64,000 bases of DNA from Nocardia colli (GCF_008704205.1 NZ_VXLC01000016.1:248001-312000), one strand, 5' to 3'. Positions 33,800 to 41,520 are shown, counted from the first letter of the stretch. Numbers and translations are program-made. The notes: generated from the letters alone by a model not told the origin.

Positions 33800-34341
33800 C
33801 CCGCCGCGCGCGAGTTGTGCTGCCGCGCATCGTTCGGTGCATTGCGCGCGAATTCACCGGCAATTCCGTGCGCTGCCAGCGAAGCGGTGCGCGCCGGCCG
33901 GGAGCCCGTGCGCCAACTGGCCCGGTGAAGCGTGTCGGCGACATGTAGCGGATCACCGCACCACCACGGTCATCGACGCTCGCGCACGCATCGGGCCGCC
34001 CGCACATGAATTGTCCTGCCGCGCGCGCCGATCGGTGCACTGCGCGCGAATTCGCTAACGATTCTGCGCGCGGCGAGCGAACAAGTGCGCGGCGGCCGGG
34101 GCTCGTGTGCGTGGATCGAGTTGTCTTGCTGCGCATCGTTCGGTGCGCGGCGCGCGAATTCGCTGACGATTACGTGCGCGGCGATCGAAACGGTGCGCGG
34201 TAGGAGACAAACTAGAGCGGCTGTCGGTCCGGTGGGCGTCGGACCTTGTGTGCGAGTGGCTCGCTGCGCAGGGATTGGCTCGCTATGCGACGCGCGTGGG
34301 ATCGCCCGCGATTTCGTGCGCGTTGTGGTGGGTGGCGCGCG
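33800..34341. repeat. Non-coding region with degenerate GTGCGCG/GAATTCGCTA repeats
   Basis: The 546-base gap between the convergent membrane-protein and sigma-factor genes has no credible gene. It contains at least three related units: about 33815-33900, 34010-34100 and 34120-34200. Each unit carries a TTGT(C/G)xTGC(C/T)GCGC word, then CGGTGC, then GCGCGCGAATTC(G/A)C, then CGATT or CAATT, TGCGCGGCG and GTGCGCGG. The units share the GCGCGAATTCGCTA core with those at 19052-19700. Confidence 0.55.
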
Positions 34342-35211
34342 TTAGGGGGTCGGAAGGGGGAGGGTGGCAAGGCGAGTTCGGTCGGCGAGCAAGTCGATCG
34401 CGGTGATCTTGTCGTCGGCGACGCTGAAGGCGATGACGGACATCGGGCTGCCGTCGGCCGTACTCAGCAGGCCCGCAACGCCATTGACCACGGCATGCAT
34501 GACATCGTATTGGCTGGCGAACCGGTGGAATGTGTCCAGTAGTCCGGCGACGGCGGACGCACCCCGGATCACCTGGATGCCACCCACGCCCGCGTCGGCG
34601 CGCAGCACCACATCGGGGTCGAGCAGGGACAGCAGCGCGTCGAAGTCGCCGTCGCGGGCGGCGGCGAGGAACGCGGTGACGGCCCGACGCTGGCGGGGGA
34701 GGTCCGGGTCCAGCCTCGGGGTACCGCCCTGGACGCGACGGCGCGCACGGCTCGCGATCATCTTCGCGGCGCCGGGCGTCTTGCCGAGGATCGGCGCGAT
34801 CTGGTCGTACGGCAGGGCGAACATGTCGTGCAGCACGAACGCGAGCCGCTCGGCCGGATTCAGCGACTCGAGCACCACCAGCAGCGCGATGCCGACCGAA
34901 TCCGCGAGCAGCGCCTGCTGTTCCGGATCGGTGCCGTCGTCGAGGCGGACCACCGGGTCGGGCAGCTGCTCCTCGAACGAGTCCTCCCGGCGCGCTCGGC
35001 GCGAGCGCAACACGTCCAGGCACACCCGGCTCACGGTGGTGGTCAGCCAGCCGCCGAGATTCTTGATGCCGTCGGTATCGGTGCGGGCCAACCGCAACCA
35101 CGCCTCCTGCACGGCGTCCTCGGCCTCGGCCGGCGACCCGAGCATCCGGTAGGCCACCGCGACCAGATGCGCGCGATGCGTCTCGAACCGGTCGGCCAGG
35201 TATTCGTCCAC
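34342..35211 (-). CDS. sigJ: ECF41-type RNA polymerase sigma factor (SigJ-like)
   Basis: A 289-residue extracytoplasmic-function sigma factor of the ECF41/SigJ group. Region 2 is seen in HRAHLVAVAYRMLGSPAEAEDAVQEAWLR (about 10-40) and region 4 in LNPAERLAFVLHDMFALPYDQIAPILG (about 118-145). The C-terminal about 110 residues form the SnoaL-like extension typical of ECF41, which replaces a separate anti-sigma factor and tunes activity. GTG at 35211 follows GGAGGAG by five bases. It faces a DoxX-like gene, and both sides carry promoters of the ECF41 type. SigJ in mycobacteria is linked to stationary phase and peroxide stress. Confidence 0.92.
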   Translation of the reverse strand: MDEYLADRFETHRAHLVAVAYRMLGSPAEAEDAVQEAWLRLARTDTDGIKNLGGWLTTTVSRVCLDVLRSRRARREDSFEEQLPDPVVRLDDGTDPEQQALLADSVGIALLVVLESLNPAERLAFVLHDMFALPYDQIAPILGKTPGAAKMIASRARRRVQGGTPRLDPDLPRQRRAVTAFLAAARDGDFDALLSLLDPDVVLRADAGVGGIQVIRGASAVAGLLDTFHRFASQYDVMHAVVNGVAGLLSTADGSPMSVIAFSVADDKITAIDLLADRTRLATLPLPTP

Positions 35212-35244
35212 GTGGTCTCCTCCGCGTTGTCGTCCCACAGTGAT

Positions 35245-35271
35245 GACGAATCGCGGGCGCACGATGTGACA
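35245..35271 (-). promoter_or_regulatory. ECF41-type autoregulatory promoter of sigJ
   Basis: Read on the minus strand this is TGTCACA-N16-CGTC, an exact match to the promoter pattern reported for ECF41 sigma factors (TGTCACA at -35, CGTC at -10). The CGTC ends 33 bases before the sigma-factor start codon, so the factor should drive its own gene. Confidence 0.8.
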
Positions 35272-35281
35272 ACTCGCGGCC

Positions 35282-35308
35282 TGTTACCTCTTCGCCGCCC
35301 GCTCCGTC
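35282..35308 (+). promoter_or_regulatory. ECF41-type promoter of the DoxX-hydrolase operon
   Basis: On the plus strand TGTTACC-N16-CGTC matches the ECF41 pattern with identical spacing and two changes in the -35 element. It lies 31 bases before the DoxX-like start. Together with the mirror promoter it makes the sigma factor the likely controller of both directions. Confidence 0.7.
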
Positions 35309-35339
35309 AGAGAGGCAACTACGACGGAAGGAACGAGTC

Positions 35340-35756
35340 ATGAACACCGGTAAGAAGGACCTCGCACGGCGCGTTGCCTACCTGGGAGCCACCGGGGTCG
35401 TGCTCACCGAATCGGTGGTCGGCTCCTATTGGGATGTCGCCCGGATTCCCTATGTCCGTGAGGTTTTCGATCGGCTCGAATATCCGATGTATTTCGCGAC
35501 CATGCTCGGCGTCGCCAAAGCAGCGGCGGTGGCCGCGATCGTGCTGCCCGGCCATCCGCGCGCCGAGGAATGGGCTTATGCCGGACTGACTTTCGTCTAC
35601 GGCGGTGCGGCAGTATCGCATCTCGCGGCCGGTGACGAGTCGAAAGCCGCGATCGGTCCGTTGGTGTTCGCCGGGCTCAGCCTGGCGTCCTGGGGGTTGC
35701 GGCCACCCAGCGGCCGGCGTAATCCACTGGCGCTGTTGCGTCGTTCGGCAGCCTGA
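35340..35756 (+). CDS. DoxX-like membrane protein
   Basis: A 138-residue four-helix membrane protein of the DoxX-like group (AYLGATGVVLTESVVGSYWDV, YPMYFATMLGVAKAAAVAAIVLP, WAYAGLTFVYGGAAVSHLAAGD and GPLVFAGLSLASWGL). DoxX-like proteins are common partners of ECF41 sigma factors and are linked to quinone or thiol redox chemistry in other bacteria. GAAGGA lies six bases from ATG. It is followed 21 bp later by a serine hydrolase and both should be read from the ECF41-type promoter. Confidence 0.85.
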   Translation: MNTGKKDLARRVAYLGATGVVLTESVVGSYWDVARIPYVREVFDRLEYPMYFATMLGVAKAAAVAAIVLPGHPRAEEWAYAGLTFVYGGAAVSHLAAGDESKAAIGPLVFAGLSLASWGLRPPSGRRNPLALLRRSAA

Positions 35757-35777
35757 GACCGGGCAAGGAGGACAACC

Positions 35778-36932
35778 ATGAACGACGTACAGGGCACTGT
35801 CGCACCGGGATTCGAAGCGGTGCGCGACGAGTTCGCCGAGGTCGTGGCCGAGGAGAACGGCGAATCCGGTTCGCAGGTGGCCGCTTTCGTGCACGGCCGA
35901 CCCGTGGTCGACCTCTGGGCTGGTCCGCAGGTGACCGGCGAAACGCTGACCGGCCTGCTCTCCTCGACCAAAGGTGCGGCGACGCTGGTCGTGGCACTAC
36001 TGGTGCAGGACGGAATGCTCGACCTGGACCGGCCCGTCGCGGCCTACTGGCCGGAGTTCGCCGACGCGGGCAAGGTCACGATCACCTTGCGGCAGGTACT
36101 CACCAACAAGTCCGGCGTGATCGGGGTAGACGGTGGCTTCACCCTGGCCGAACTCGCCGACGACCGGCTCATCGCGCGACGCGTCGCCGGTCAGCGCCCG
36201 TTCTTCCGGCCGGGAGTCGTGCAGGGCTACGGCGGGTTCGTCACCTTCGCCATCGTCGGCGAGGCGATTCGCCGCCTGACGGGCAGTTCGATCCAGGAGC
36301 TGTTCGAGGAACGCATCAGGGTCCCTTACGATCTGGACCTCTATCTCGGATTGCCTGCGGCACTGGAGGATCGGTATCTGGAGATCCTGCCGTGGTCGGC
36401 CACGTCGGAGATGCGAACGGCATTCGAAGCGAACTCACCTGGTCCCCATAGCATTCCGGGTATCTCGTACAATCTCAACGCCACCGGATTCACCCCGGAC
36501 GATGTGCTTTCCCTGCCCAACAATGCTGATCTGCGAGCGAACGGCCCCGCCTCGATGGGCGGTGTGGGCAGCGCGCGTGGCTTGGCGACGATGTATGCGG
36601 CGGCGATGTCCGAAATCAACGGCCGTGCAGCACTATTGAAGCCCGATACGCTCGCCGTGTTCACGACCGTCCAGACTTCCGGTCGCGACTTGGTCCGCGG
36701 CGACAACGCGCCCTACCTGGTCGGGTTCGAAGCCAAGGGTCTCGGCTATCCGTTCCTCGGCGCAAATGCCTTCGGCCACACCGGCGCCGCCGGTTCCGAC
36801 GGCTTCGCCGACCCGCACAGCGGCCTGGCCTACGGCTACACCCGCCGCCGAGCCGCCTTCGCCTTCAACGCGGCGGAAAACGAGAGACTGGCCTCGGTGT
36901 TGCATCGCGCCGCTCGAAACATTCAGGGCTGA
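35778..36932 (+). CDS. Serine hydrolase, beta-lactamase/EstB family
   Basis: A 384-residue class C beta-lactamase-like hydrolase or esterase. The nucleophile motif SSTK is at 62-65 (S62, K65). The usual Y-x-N/Y-S-x element appears as YGG around Y151, and the third motif as GHTGAAGS. The N-terminal GFEAVRDEFAEVVAEENGESGSQVAAFVHGRPVVDLWAG is typical of actinobacterial EstB-like proteins. No signal peptide, so it acts in the cytoplasm, probably as an esterase. AGGAGG is six bases from ATG. It is co-transcribed with the DoxX-like gene and overlaps the convergent next gene's end by ten bases. Confidence 0.88.
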   Translation: MNDVQGTVAPGFEAVRDEFAEVVAEENGESGSQVAAFVHGRPVVDLWAGPQVTGETLTGLLSSTKGAATLVVALLVQDGMLDLDRPVAAYWPEFADAGKVTITLRQVLTNKSGVIGVDGGFTLAELADDRLIARRVAGQRPFFRPGVVQGYGGFVTFAIVGEAIRRLTGSSIQELFEERIRVPYDLDLYLGLPAALEDRYLEILPWSATSEMRTAFEANSPGPHSIPGISYNLNATGFTPDDVLSLPNNADLRANGPASMGGVGSARGLATMYAAAMSEINGRAALLKPDTLAVFTTVQTSGRDLVRGDNAPYLVGFEAKGLGYPFLGANAFGHTGAAGSDGFADPHSGLAYGYTRRRAAFAFNAAENERLASVLHRAARNIQG

Positions 36933-37360
36933 AAGGCAATTCGCCGCGAGGGTGGTGCGACGGCGTCGTCCGGTGCCAGCGCAACGTGCATGCACGCGGC
37001 GATCAACGCGGTCTCGGCGATCGCACAGAGCATCGCCTGCGCCAGCGGCGCTCCGGGGTCGGCGGTCACCAGGTCGAACCACAGGTCGATGACCGCCGCA
37101 CCGGCCACCGCCGACGCCACCAGTCGCGCCCGGGAGTCGTTGCGGCGCAACAACCCCGTGGTCAATCCGCACCCGGCGGCCAGGAAAAGATCCAGGCCGA
37201 CCCACGCCGACGACCAGTTCCGCACGTGCGCGGTACTGGGCAACGTATTCCAGAGAATCGCGGCCCACGGCACGAGCGCGAGCGCGCCGGCCGCGATCAA
37301 CCAGCGCGCCTGGTCGCGGACCGATCGGGTTCGAGAAGGGAGGAGAGCTGTCATTCGCAT
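36923..37360 (-). CDS. Four-helix membrane protein
   Basis: A 145-residue membrane protein of unknown function with helices at about residues 20-38, 52-70, 80-98 and 107-128 (LIAAGALALVPWAAILWNTL, AWVGLDLFLAAGCGLTTGLL, ARLVASAVAGAAVIDLWFDL, AMLCAIAETALIAACMHVAL). It is divergent from a winged-helix regulator, with a 30-bp palindrome in the 75-bp gap, so it is very likely that regulator's target. No ribosome site is visible before the ATG at 37360 (another ATG is at 37354), so a leaderless transcript is possible. Confidence 0.78.
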   Translation of the reverse strand: MRMTALLPSRTRSVRDQARWLIAAGALALVPWAAILWNTLPSTAHVRNWSSAWVGLDLFLAAGCGLTTGLLRRNDSRARLVASAVAGAAVIDLWFDLVTADPGAPLAQAMLCAIAETALIAACMHVALAPDDAVAPPSRRIAFQP

Positions 37361-37378
37361 GACGGCCACGCTACGTCC

Positions 37379-37422
37379 GCAAAGATCTCTTTGCAAACAT
37401 TTCTTTGCAAAGAAACGTTTGC
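37379..37422. promoter_or_regulatory. Double palindromic operator of the ArsR-type regulator
   Basis: A nearly perfect 30-bp palindrome at 37393-37422 has the core TTTCTTTGCAAAGAAA and outer GCAAAC/GTTTGC arms (one mismatch pair). A second 16-bp palindrome, GCAAAGATCTCTTTGC at 37379-37394, adjoins it and shares the GCAAAG/CTTTGC half-site. The AT-rich block stands out sharply from the GC-rich surroundings and lies between two divergent starts. Confidence 0.75.
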
Positions 37423-37435
37423 TATCCTTCGGCCC

Positions 37436-38002
37436 ATGGCACCGCGCAGAAGCGACGACATGACCAGCGCCGAGCGCACCGCGCTCTACCGCACGCTCGC
37501 CCACCCGCTGCGCGGCCGAATCCTCGACTACCTGGGCAAACACGGCGAAGCGAACTCGGCGACCCTGGCCGAGGTGCTCGACGAGAGCACCGGCAGCACC
37601 AGCTACCACCTGCGCAAGCTGGCCGAACTCGGCCTCATCACCGAGATCGCGGAGAAGTCGACGGGTCGCGAGCGCTGGTGGAAGTCGCTGCCGTTCGAAC
37701 ACACCACGCCCGATCCGGCGAGCATGGAGCCGGCCGAGTACGCGGCCGCCGAACATCTCGGCCGGCTGAAGTCCGGACGCGACATCGAGCTCTACCTGCG
37801 GGCGGTGCGCGAATGGGCGGGCCCGGACGGCTGGGCGCAGGTGCAGCGCACCGGAACCTACATGACAAAAGACCAGGTGGTAGCGTTCGTCGCGGAGTAC
37901 AAGGCGTTGCTCGCCCGGTACGGCGCCGCCCGGGAGGACGCCCCCGAGGGCGCGCAACCGATGAGCGTCCGCCTCTTCGCGGTACCCGAGGCGCCGGCCT
38001 GA
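37436..38002 (+). CDS. ArsR/HTH-20 family transcriptional regulator
   Basis: A 188-residue winged-helix regulator. The DNA-binding domain is at about residues 15-85 (ALYRTLAHPLRGRILDYLGKHGEANSATLAEVLDESTGSTSYHLRKLAELGLITEI). The rest is a helical domain (AEYAAAEHLGRLKSG...) common in actinobacterial helix_turn_helix/ArsR-like regulators. There is no metal-binding cysteine motif, so it is not a classical metal sensor. ATG at 37436 is 14 bases after its putative operator, implying autorepression. The divergent membrane protein is the probable target. Confidence 0.88.
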   Translation: MAPRRSDDMTSAERTALYRTLAHPLRGRILDYLGKHGEANSATLAEVLDESTGSTSYHLRKLAELGLITEIAEKSTGRERWWKSLPFEHTTPDPASMEPAEYAAAEHLGRLKSGRDIELYLRAVREWAGPDGWAQVQRTGTYMTKDQVVAFVAEYKALLARYGAAREDAPEGAQPMSVRLFAVPEAPA

Positions 38003-38165
38003 TCCGGGGGCCGATTTTTCCGGCGACCCGCTGATCTGGCACAATACTCAGGTTGCCCTGGGCGAGTTGTGCACCAGGCGCATCCCCTTGAATCGGAGCA
38101 TGAACCGGCCGAGCACGCGAAGTGCCGCCAGGGTCCTCTGTTCGCGCGAACCCATAAGGATGGAA

Positions 38166-38507
38166 ATGAACACCCTTGACTTCGTCGACGAGAAGTCGCT
38201 GCGCAGCGACGTCCCCGACTTCCGGCCGGGCGACACCCTCAATGTGCACGTAAAGGTCATCGAAGGCTCGAAGGAGCGCATCCAGGTCTTCAAGGGCGTC
38301 GTCATCCGACGCCAGGGTGGTGGCATCCGCGAGACCTTCACGGTCCGCAAGGTGTCGTTCGGTGTCGGCGTGGAGCGCACCTTCCCGGTGCACACCCCGA
38401 ACATCGACCACATCGAGGTCGTCACCCGTGGTGACGTCCGCCGCGCCAAGCTGTACTACCTGCGCGATCTGCGCGGCAAGGCCGCCAAGATCAAGGAAAA
38501 GCGCTGA
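38166..38507 (+). CDS. rplS: 50S ribosomal protein L19
   Basis: Ribosomal protein L19, 113 residues, at the 30S-50S interface. It begins MNTLDFVDEKSLRSDVPDF and carries PGDTLNVHVKVIEGSKERIQVFKG, GIRETFTVRKVSFGVGVERTFPVHTP and RAKLYYLRDLRGKAAKI. ATG at 38166 has AAGGA five bases upstream; an ATG at 38160 overlaps that site and is less likely. A strong terminator follows. The 163-base leader shows possible promoter DNA (CAATACT near 38041) but no recognised riboregulator. Confidence 0.97.
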   Translation: MNTLDFVDEKSLRSDVPDFRPGDTLNVHVKVIEGSKERIQVFKGVVIRRQGGGIRETFTVRKVSFGVGVERTFPVHTPNIDHIEVVTRGDVRRAKLYYLRDLRGKAAKIKEKR

Positions 38508-38535
38508 TCTAGCTTTTCGCACGACAGAGCGTCTG

Positions 38536-38580
38536 GTAGCCCGGCCGCGGAACTCAGTTCCGCTGCCGGGCTACTGTTTT
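38536..38580 (+). terminator. rplS terminator abutting lepB
   Basis: A two-part stem (GTAGCCCGGC/GCCGGGCTAC outside, GGAAC/GTTCC inside) is followed by TGTTTT, a classical intrinsic terminator. Its T tract ends four bases before the GTG of the first lepB, leaving no room for a promoter between them. Confidence 0.85.
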
Positions 38581-38584
38581 CGGT

Positions 38585-39358
38585 GTGACAGACCACAGCG
38601 CGTCCTCGACGGAATCGGCCGACCACGGGGGAGGGCGTCGCGGCAGGTGGCGGCGGGCGAAGAAGCAGCGGCCGTTCTGGCAGGAACTGCCGATCCTCAT
38701 CGTGATCGCCGCGGTCATCGCCGCGTTGATGGTCAACTTCGTGGGGCGTCCGTATCTGATTCCGTCGGAGTCGATGGAGACCACGTTGCACGGCTGTGCC
38801 GGATGCACGGGCGACCGCATCTACGTGCAGAAACTGAGCTATTACTGGGGTGATCCGCAGCCGGGCGACGTCGTCGTGTTCGTCGGGCCGCCGTCCTGGA
38901 ACGACACGTTCCAGTCGACGCGTTCGCGCAACACCGTCGTCCGCGGAGTACAGAACTTCTTCTCGTTCTTCGGCATCGTGCCGCCGGACGAGAACGACTT
39001 GGTCAAGCGCGTGGTCGCGGTCGGCGGTCAGACCGTGCAGTGCTGCGACCCGCAGGGTCGAGTCCTGGTCGACGGCAAGCCGCTGGACGAGCCGTACGCC
39101 CGCTACACCCTCCCGTACAAGCCGGGCCAGCCCTTCGGCGCCGGCGGCGGTCGCGAGTTCGCGCCGGTCAAGGTACCAGAGGGTTCGCTGTGGGTGATGG
39201 GCGACAACCGCAACAACTCGCGCGACTCGCGCGCACACATCACCGACGAGCTGCACGGCACCGTCCCGGCCGACAACGTCCGGGGCAAAGCGGTGTTCAA
39301 GATCTGGCCGCCGAACCGGATCGGGCCGGTGCGATCGCAGGACCCGCAATCGAAATAG
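38585..39358 (+). CDS. lepB: Signal peptidase I, first copy
   Basis: Membrane-bound serine protease that cleaves signal peptides of exported proteins, 257 residues. A single helix (about 36-53) follows a basic cytoplasmic start (RRAKKQRPFWQELP). The catalytic serine is S63 in PSESM, the lysine K141 in DLVKRVVAVGG, and the late box GDNRNNSRDSRAH is present. A HGCAGCTGDRIYV segment with cysteine pairs follows the serine. The GTG at 38585 has no ribosome site because the rplS terminator ends just before it, so expression may depend on read-through or a leaderless start. A highly similar second copy follows 59 bp later. Confidence 0.94.
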   Translation: MTDHSASSTESADHGGGRRGRWRRAKKQRPFWQELPILIVIAAVIAALMVNFVGRPYLIPSESMETTLHGCAGCTGDRIYVQKLSYYWGDPQPGDVVVFVGPPSWNDTFQSTRSRNTVVRGVQNFFSFFGIVPPDENDLVKRVVAVGGQTVQCCDPQGRVLVDGKPLDEPYARYTLPYKPGQPFGAGGGREFAPVKVPEGSLWVMGDNRNNSRDSRAHITDELHGTVPADNVRGKAVFKIWPPNRIGPVRSQDPQSK

Positions 39359-39360
39359 TG

Positions 39361-39382
39361 TGACGCCGATCGCCTGGCGTCA
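39361..39382 (+). terminator. Small hairpin between the two lepB copies
   Basis: Perfect 7-bp arms TGACGCC/GGCGTCA with an 8-base loop, directly after the first lepB stop codon. No T tract. It may weaken transcription into the second copy or protect the 3' end of the first. Confidence 0.45.
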
Positions 39383-39417
39383 GCCGAGTCTCAGGGTGCC
39401 GGGCTAATCTGTTCGGC

Positions 39418-40194
39418 GTGGCAGACGAAAGTGGGTCGGTGTCGGTGTCCGATTCGGACGACGAGCGGGTGCGGCGCAGCAGGCGGCGCCGCGAGAAGAA
39501 GCAGCGGCCGTTCTGGCAGGAGCTGCCGATTCTCGTCGTCATCGCGGCGGTGATCGCCGCGCTGATGGTCACCTTCGTCGGACGCCCCTACGTGATTCCG
39601 TCGCAGTCGATGGAAACCACGCTGCACGGCTGCGCCGGGTGCACGGGCGACCGCATCTACGTGCAGAAACTCAGCTACTACTGGGGTGATCCCAAGCCCG
39701 GTGACGTGGTCGTGTTCGTCGGCCCGCCGTCCTGGAACACGCACTACCAGTCGATCCGTTCGGACAACGCCGTCGCCCGCGGCGTGCAGAACTTCTTCTC
39801 CTTCTTCGGCCTGGTGCCGCCCGACGAGAACGATCTGGTGAAGCGGGTGATCGCGGTCGGCGGTCAGACGGTGCAATGCTGCGACGCGCAGGGCCGGGTG
39901 CTGGTCGACGGCAAACCGCTGGACGAGCCGTACGCGCGCTACCTGCTCCCGTACGTCCCCGGTCAGCCCTACGGCCCCGGCGGCGGACGCGAGTTCAAGC
40001 CGGTCAAGGTGCCCGAGGGGCATCTGTGGGTGATGGGCGACAACCGCAACGAGTCCGCCGATTCGCGCGCCCACATCACCGATGAGCTGCAAGGCACGGT
40101 CCCGGTGGACAACGTCCGCGGCAAGGCCGTGTTCAAGATCTGGCCGCCCAGCCGGATCGGTCCGGTCCGCTCAGAGAACGCCCAAGCGAACTGA
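39418..40194 (+). CDS. lepB: Signal peptidase I, second copy
   Basis: A 258-residue paralogue of the preceding gene, nearly collinear from KKQRPFWQELPIL to the end. Catalytic S64 (PSQSM), the conserved lysine in DLVKRVIAVGG and the GDNRNESADSRAH box are all intact, so both copies should be active. The N-terminal about 25 residues differ (Ser/Asp-rich, then RRSRRRREKK). The pair arose by tandem duplication and has begun to diverge (PSESM versus PSQSM, GIVPP versus GLVPP). The GTG start has no strong ribosome site. rnhB follows after 28 bp. Confidence 0.94.
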   Translation: MADESGSVSVSDSDDERVRRSRRRREKKQRPFWQELPILVVIAAVIAALMVTFVGRPYVIPSQSMETTLHGCAGCTGDRIYVQKLSYYWGDPKPGDVVVFVGPPSWNTHYQSIRSDNAVARGVQNFFSFFGLVPPDENDLVKRVIAVGGQTVQCCDAQGRVLVDGKPLDEPYARYLLPYVPGQPYGPGGGREFKPVKVPEGHLWVMGDNRNESADSRAHITDELQGTVPVDNVRGKAVFKIWPPSRIGPVRSENAQAN

Positions 40195-40222
40195 TCATCA
40201 GCGGCCGCAGCATAATTGGACG

Positions 40223-41029
40223 GTGGGGCAGAGCCGAGTGGTACAGAGCAATGGGTGGCCGCCGCGCGTGGTGATGCGAAAGGCGGGTGGATTACGCACG
40301 CTCGAAGCGGCGTTGATCCGCAGCGGGCTCGGCCCGGTCGCCGGCGTCGACGAGGCGGGCCGCGGACCGTGCGCGGGGCCCCTGGTCGTCGCGGCCTGCC
40401 TGCTCGCGCCCAAGGCCTACGACAAGCTGGCCGGGCTCGACGACTCCAAGAAGCTCACCGAGGCGGTCCGGGAAGAGCTGTACCCGGTGATCATCCGGTT
40501 GTCGCTGGCCTGGAACGTCGTGGTGATCCCGGCCTGGGAGATCGACTCGATCGGCATCCACGTCGCCAATATCGAGGGCATGCGCCGCGCGGTCGCCGGG
40601 CTCGGCGAGACGCCGGGATACGTACTGACCGACGGCTTCCGGGTGCCCGGCATCCCCGCGCCGTCGCTGCCGGTGATCGGCGGTGACGCGGCCGCGGCCT
40701 GCATTGCCGCCGCCAGCATCCTGGCGAAGGTCACCAGGGACCGGATGATGGTCGATCTCGACGAACGGTTCCCCGGTTACGGTTTCGCCGGCCACAAGGG
40801 CTACAACACGCCCGACCACCTCGCCGCCTTGCGCCGGCTCGGGCCCAGCGACGAGCACCGCCGCTCCTGGCGCAACGTGCGCGAGGTCGAGGGCCTGCGA
40901 CCGGTCTCGGCGGTGGCCGAAGCGGCGGATGCGATGCTCTCCGGCGAGGAGACCCCGATGATGTCCGATGAGTTCCAAGACGGGCGTCCGGATAGCCGAG
41001 TGGCTACCGGCGCTACCCATGCGCGATGA
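40223..41029 (+). CDS. rnhB: Ribonuclease HII
   Basis: Endonuclease that removes single ribonucleotides from DNA, 268 residues. The catalytic motif GVDEAGRGPCAGP gives D43 and E44. LDDSKKL, HVANIEGMRRAVAGL, PGYVLTDGFRVPG, GGDAAAACIAAASILAKVTRD and GYGFAGHKGYNTP follow, matching M. tuberculosis RnhB closely. The start is uncertain: GTG at 40223 or GTG at 40238, neither with a good ribosome site; homology begins at WPPR. It is part of the conserved lepB-rnhB-DUF2469 order. Confidence 0.93.
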   Translation: MGQSRVVQSNGWPPRVVMRKAGGLRTLEAALIRSGLGPVAGVDEAGRGPCAGPLVVAACLLAPKAYDKLAGLDDSKKLTEAVREELYPVIIRLSLAWNVVVIPAWEIDSIGIHVANIEGMRRAVAGLGETPGYVLTDGFRVPGIPAPSLPVIGGDAAAACIAAASILAKVTRDRMMVDLDERFPGYGFAGHKGYNTPDHLAALRRLGPSDEHRRSWRNVREVEGLRPVSAVAEAADAMLSGEETPMMSDEFQDGRPDSRVATGATHAR

Positions 41030-41075
41030 TGTCAGCACACGACGCAGCGCGGCGAGAAGGAGGACGTCCCACCCG

Positions 41076-41381
41076 ATGAGTGCCGAGGACCTCGAGAAGT
41101 ACGAAACCGAGATGGAGCTCTCGCTGTACCGGGAGTACAAAGACATCGTCGGTCAGTTCTCGTACGTGGTGGAGACCGAGCGCCGCTTCTACCTGGCCAA
41201 CTCCGTGGAGTTGCGCCCGCAGAACGCCGACGGTGAGGTGTATTTCGAGGTTCGGATGAGCGATGCCTGGGTGTGGGACATGTACCGTCCGGCCCGGTTC
41301 GTCAAGCACGTCCGCGTGATCACCTTCAAGGACGTCAACATCGAAGAGCTGGAGAAGCCGGACCTGCGCCTGCCGGAGTAG
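41076..41381 (+). CDS. DUF2469 family protein
   Basis: A 101-residue conserved actinobacterial protein (Rv2901c family) of unknown function, acidic and highly conserved: SAEDLEKYETEMELSLYREYKDIV, FSYVVETERRFYLANSV and VYFEVRMSDAWVWDMYRP. AGGAGG lies twelve bases before the ATG, a rather long spacing. Its fixed position after rnhB throughout mycolata suggests a housekeeping role. Confidence 0.92.
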   Translation: MSAEDLEKYETEMELSLYREYKDIVGQFSYVVETERRFYLANSVELRPQNADGEVYFEVRMSDAWVWDMYRPARFVKHVRVITFKDVNIEELEKPDLRLPE

Positions 41382-41431
41382 TAGCACGGTCCACCGACAG
41401 TTCGGTGGTTTCGGCTAGCTGCGTCCCCGGG

Positions 41432-41458
41432 TTCTCCACAGCGACCCGGTTATCCCCA
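41432..41458 (+). other. Two DnaA-box-like 9-mers before yraN
   Basis: TTCTCCACA at 41432-41440 and TTATCCCCA at 41450-41458, both in the same sense and nine bases apart, each one or two changes from the DnaA box TTGTCCACA. They lie in the 139-base gap before yraN. Two such words so close are suggestive but could be chance. Confidence 0.3.
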
Positions 41459-41520
41459 GGGCCGGTATTCGCCCAGTTCGGCGGCCGAGGCCGAGGTGCG
41501 CCGCCGGGCACATTGGCCGG

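Noticed and set aside
38003..38165. Ribosomal-protein leader or riboswitch before rplS
   Set aside because: No pairing pattern strong enough to match a known leader could be seen by eye; a covariance-model search would be needed.
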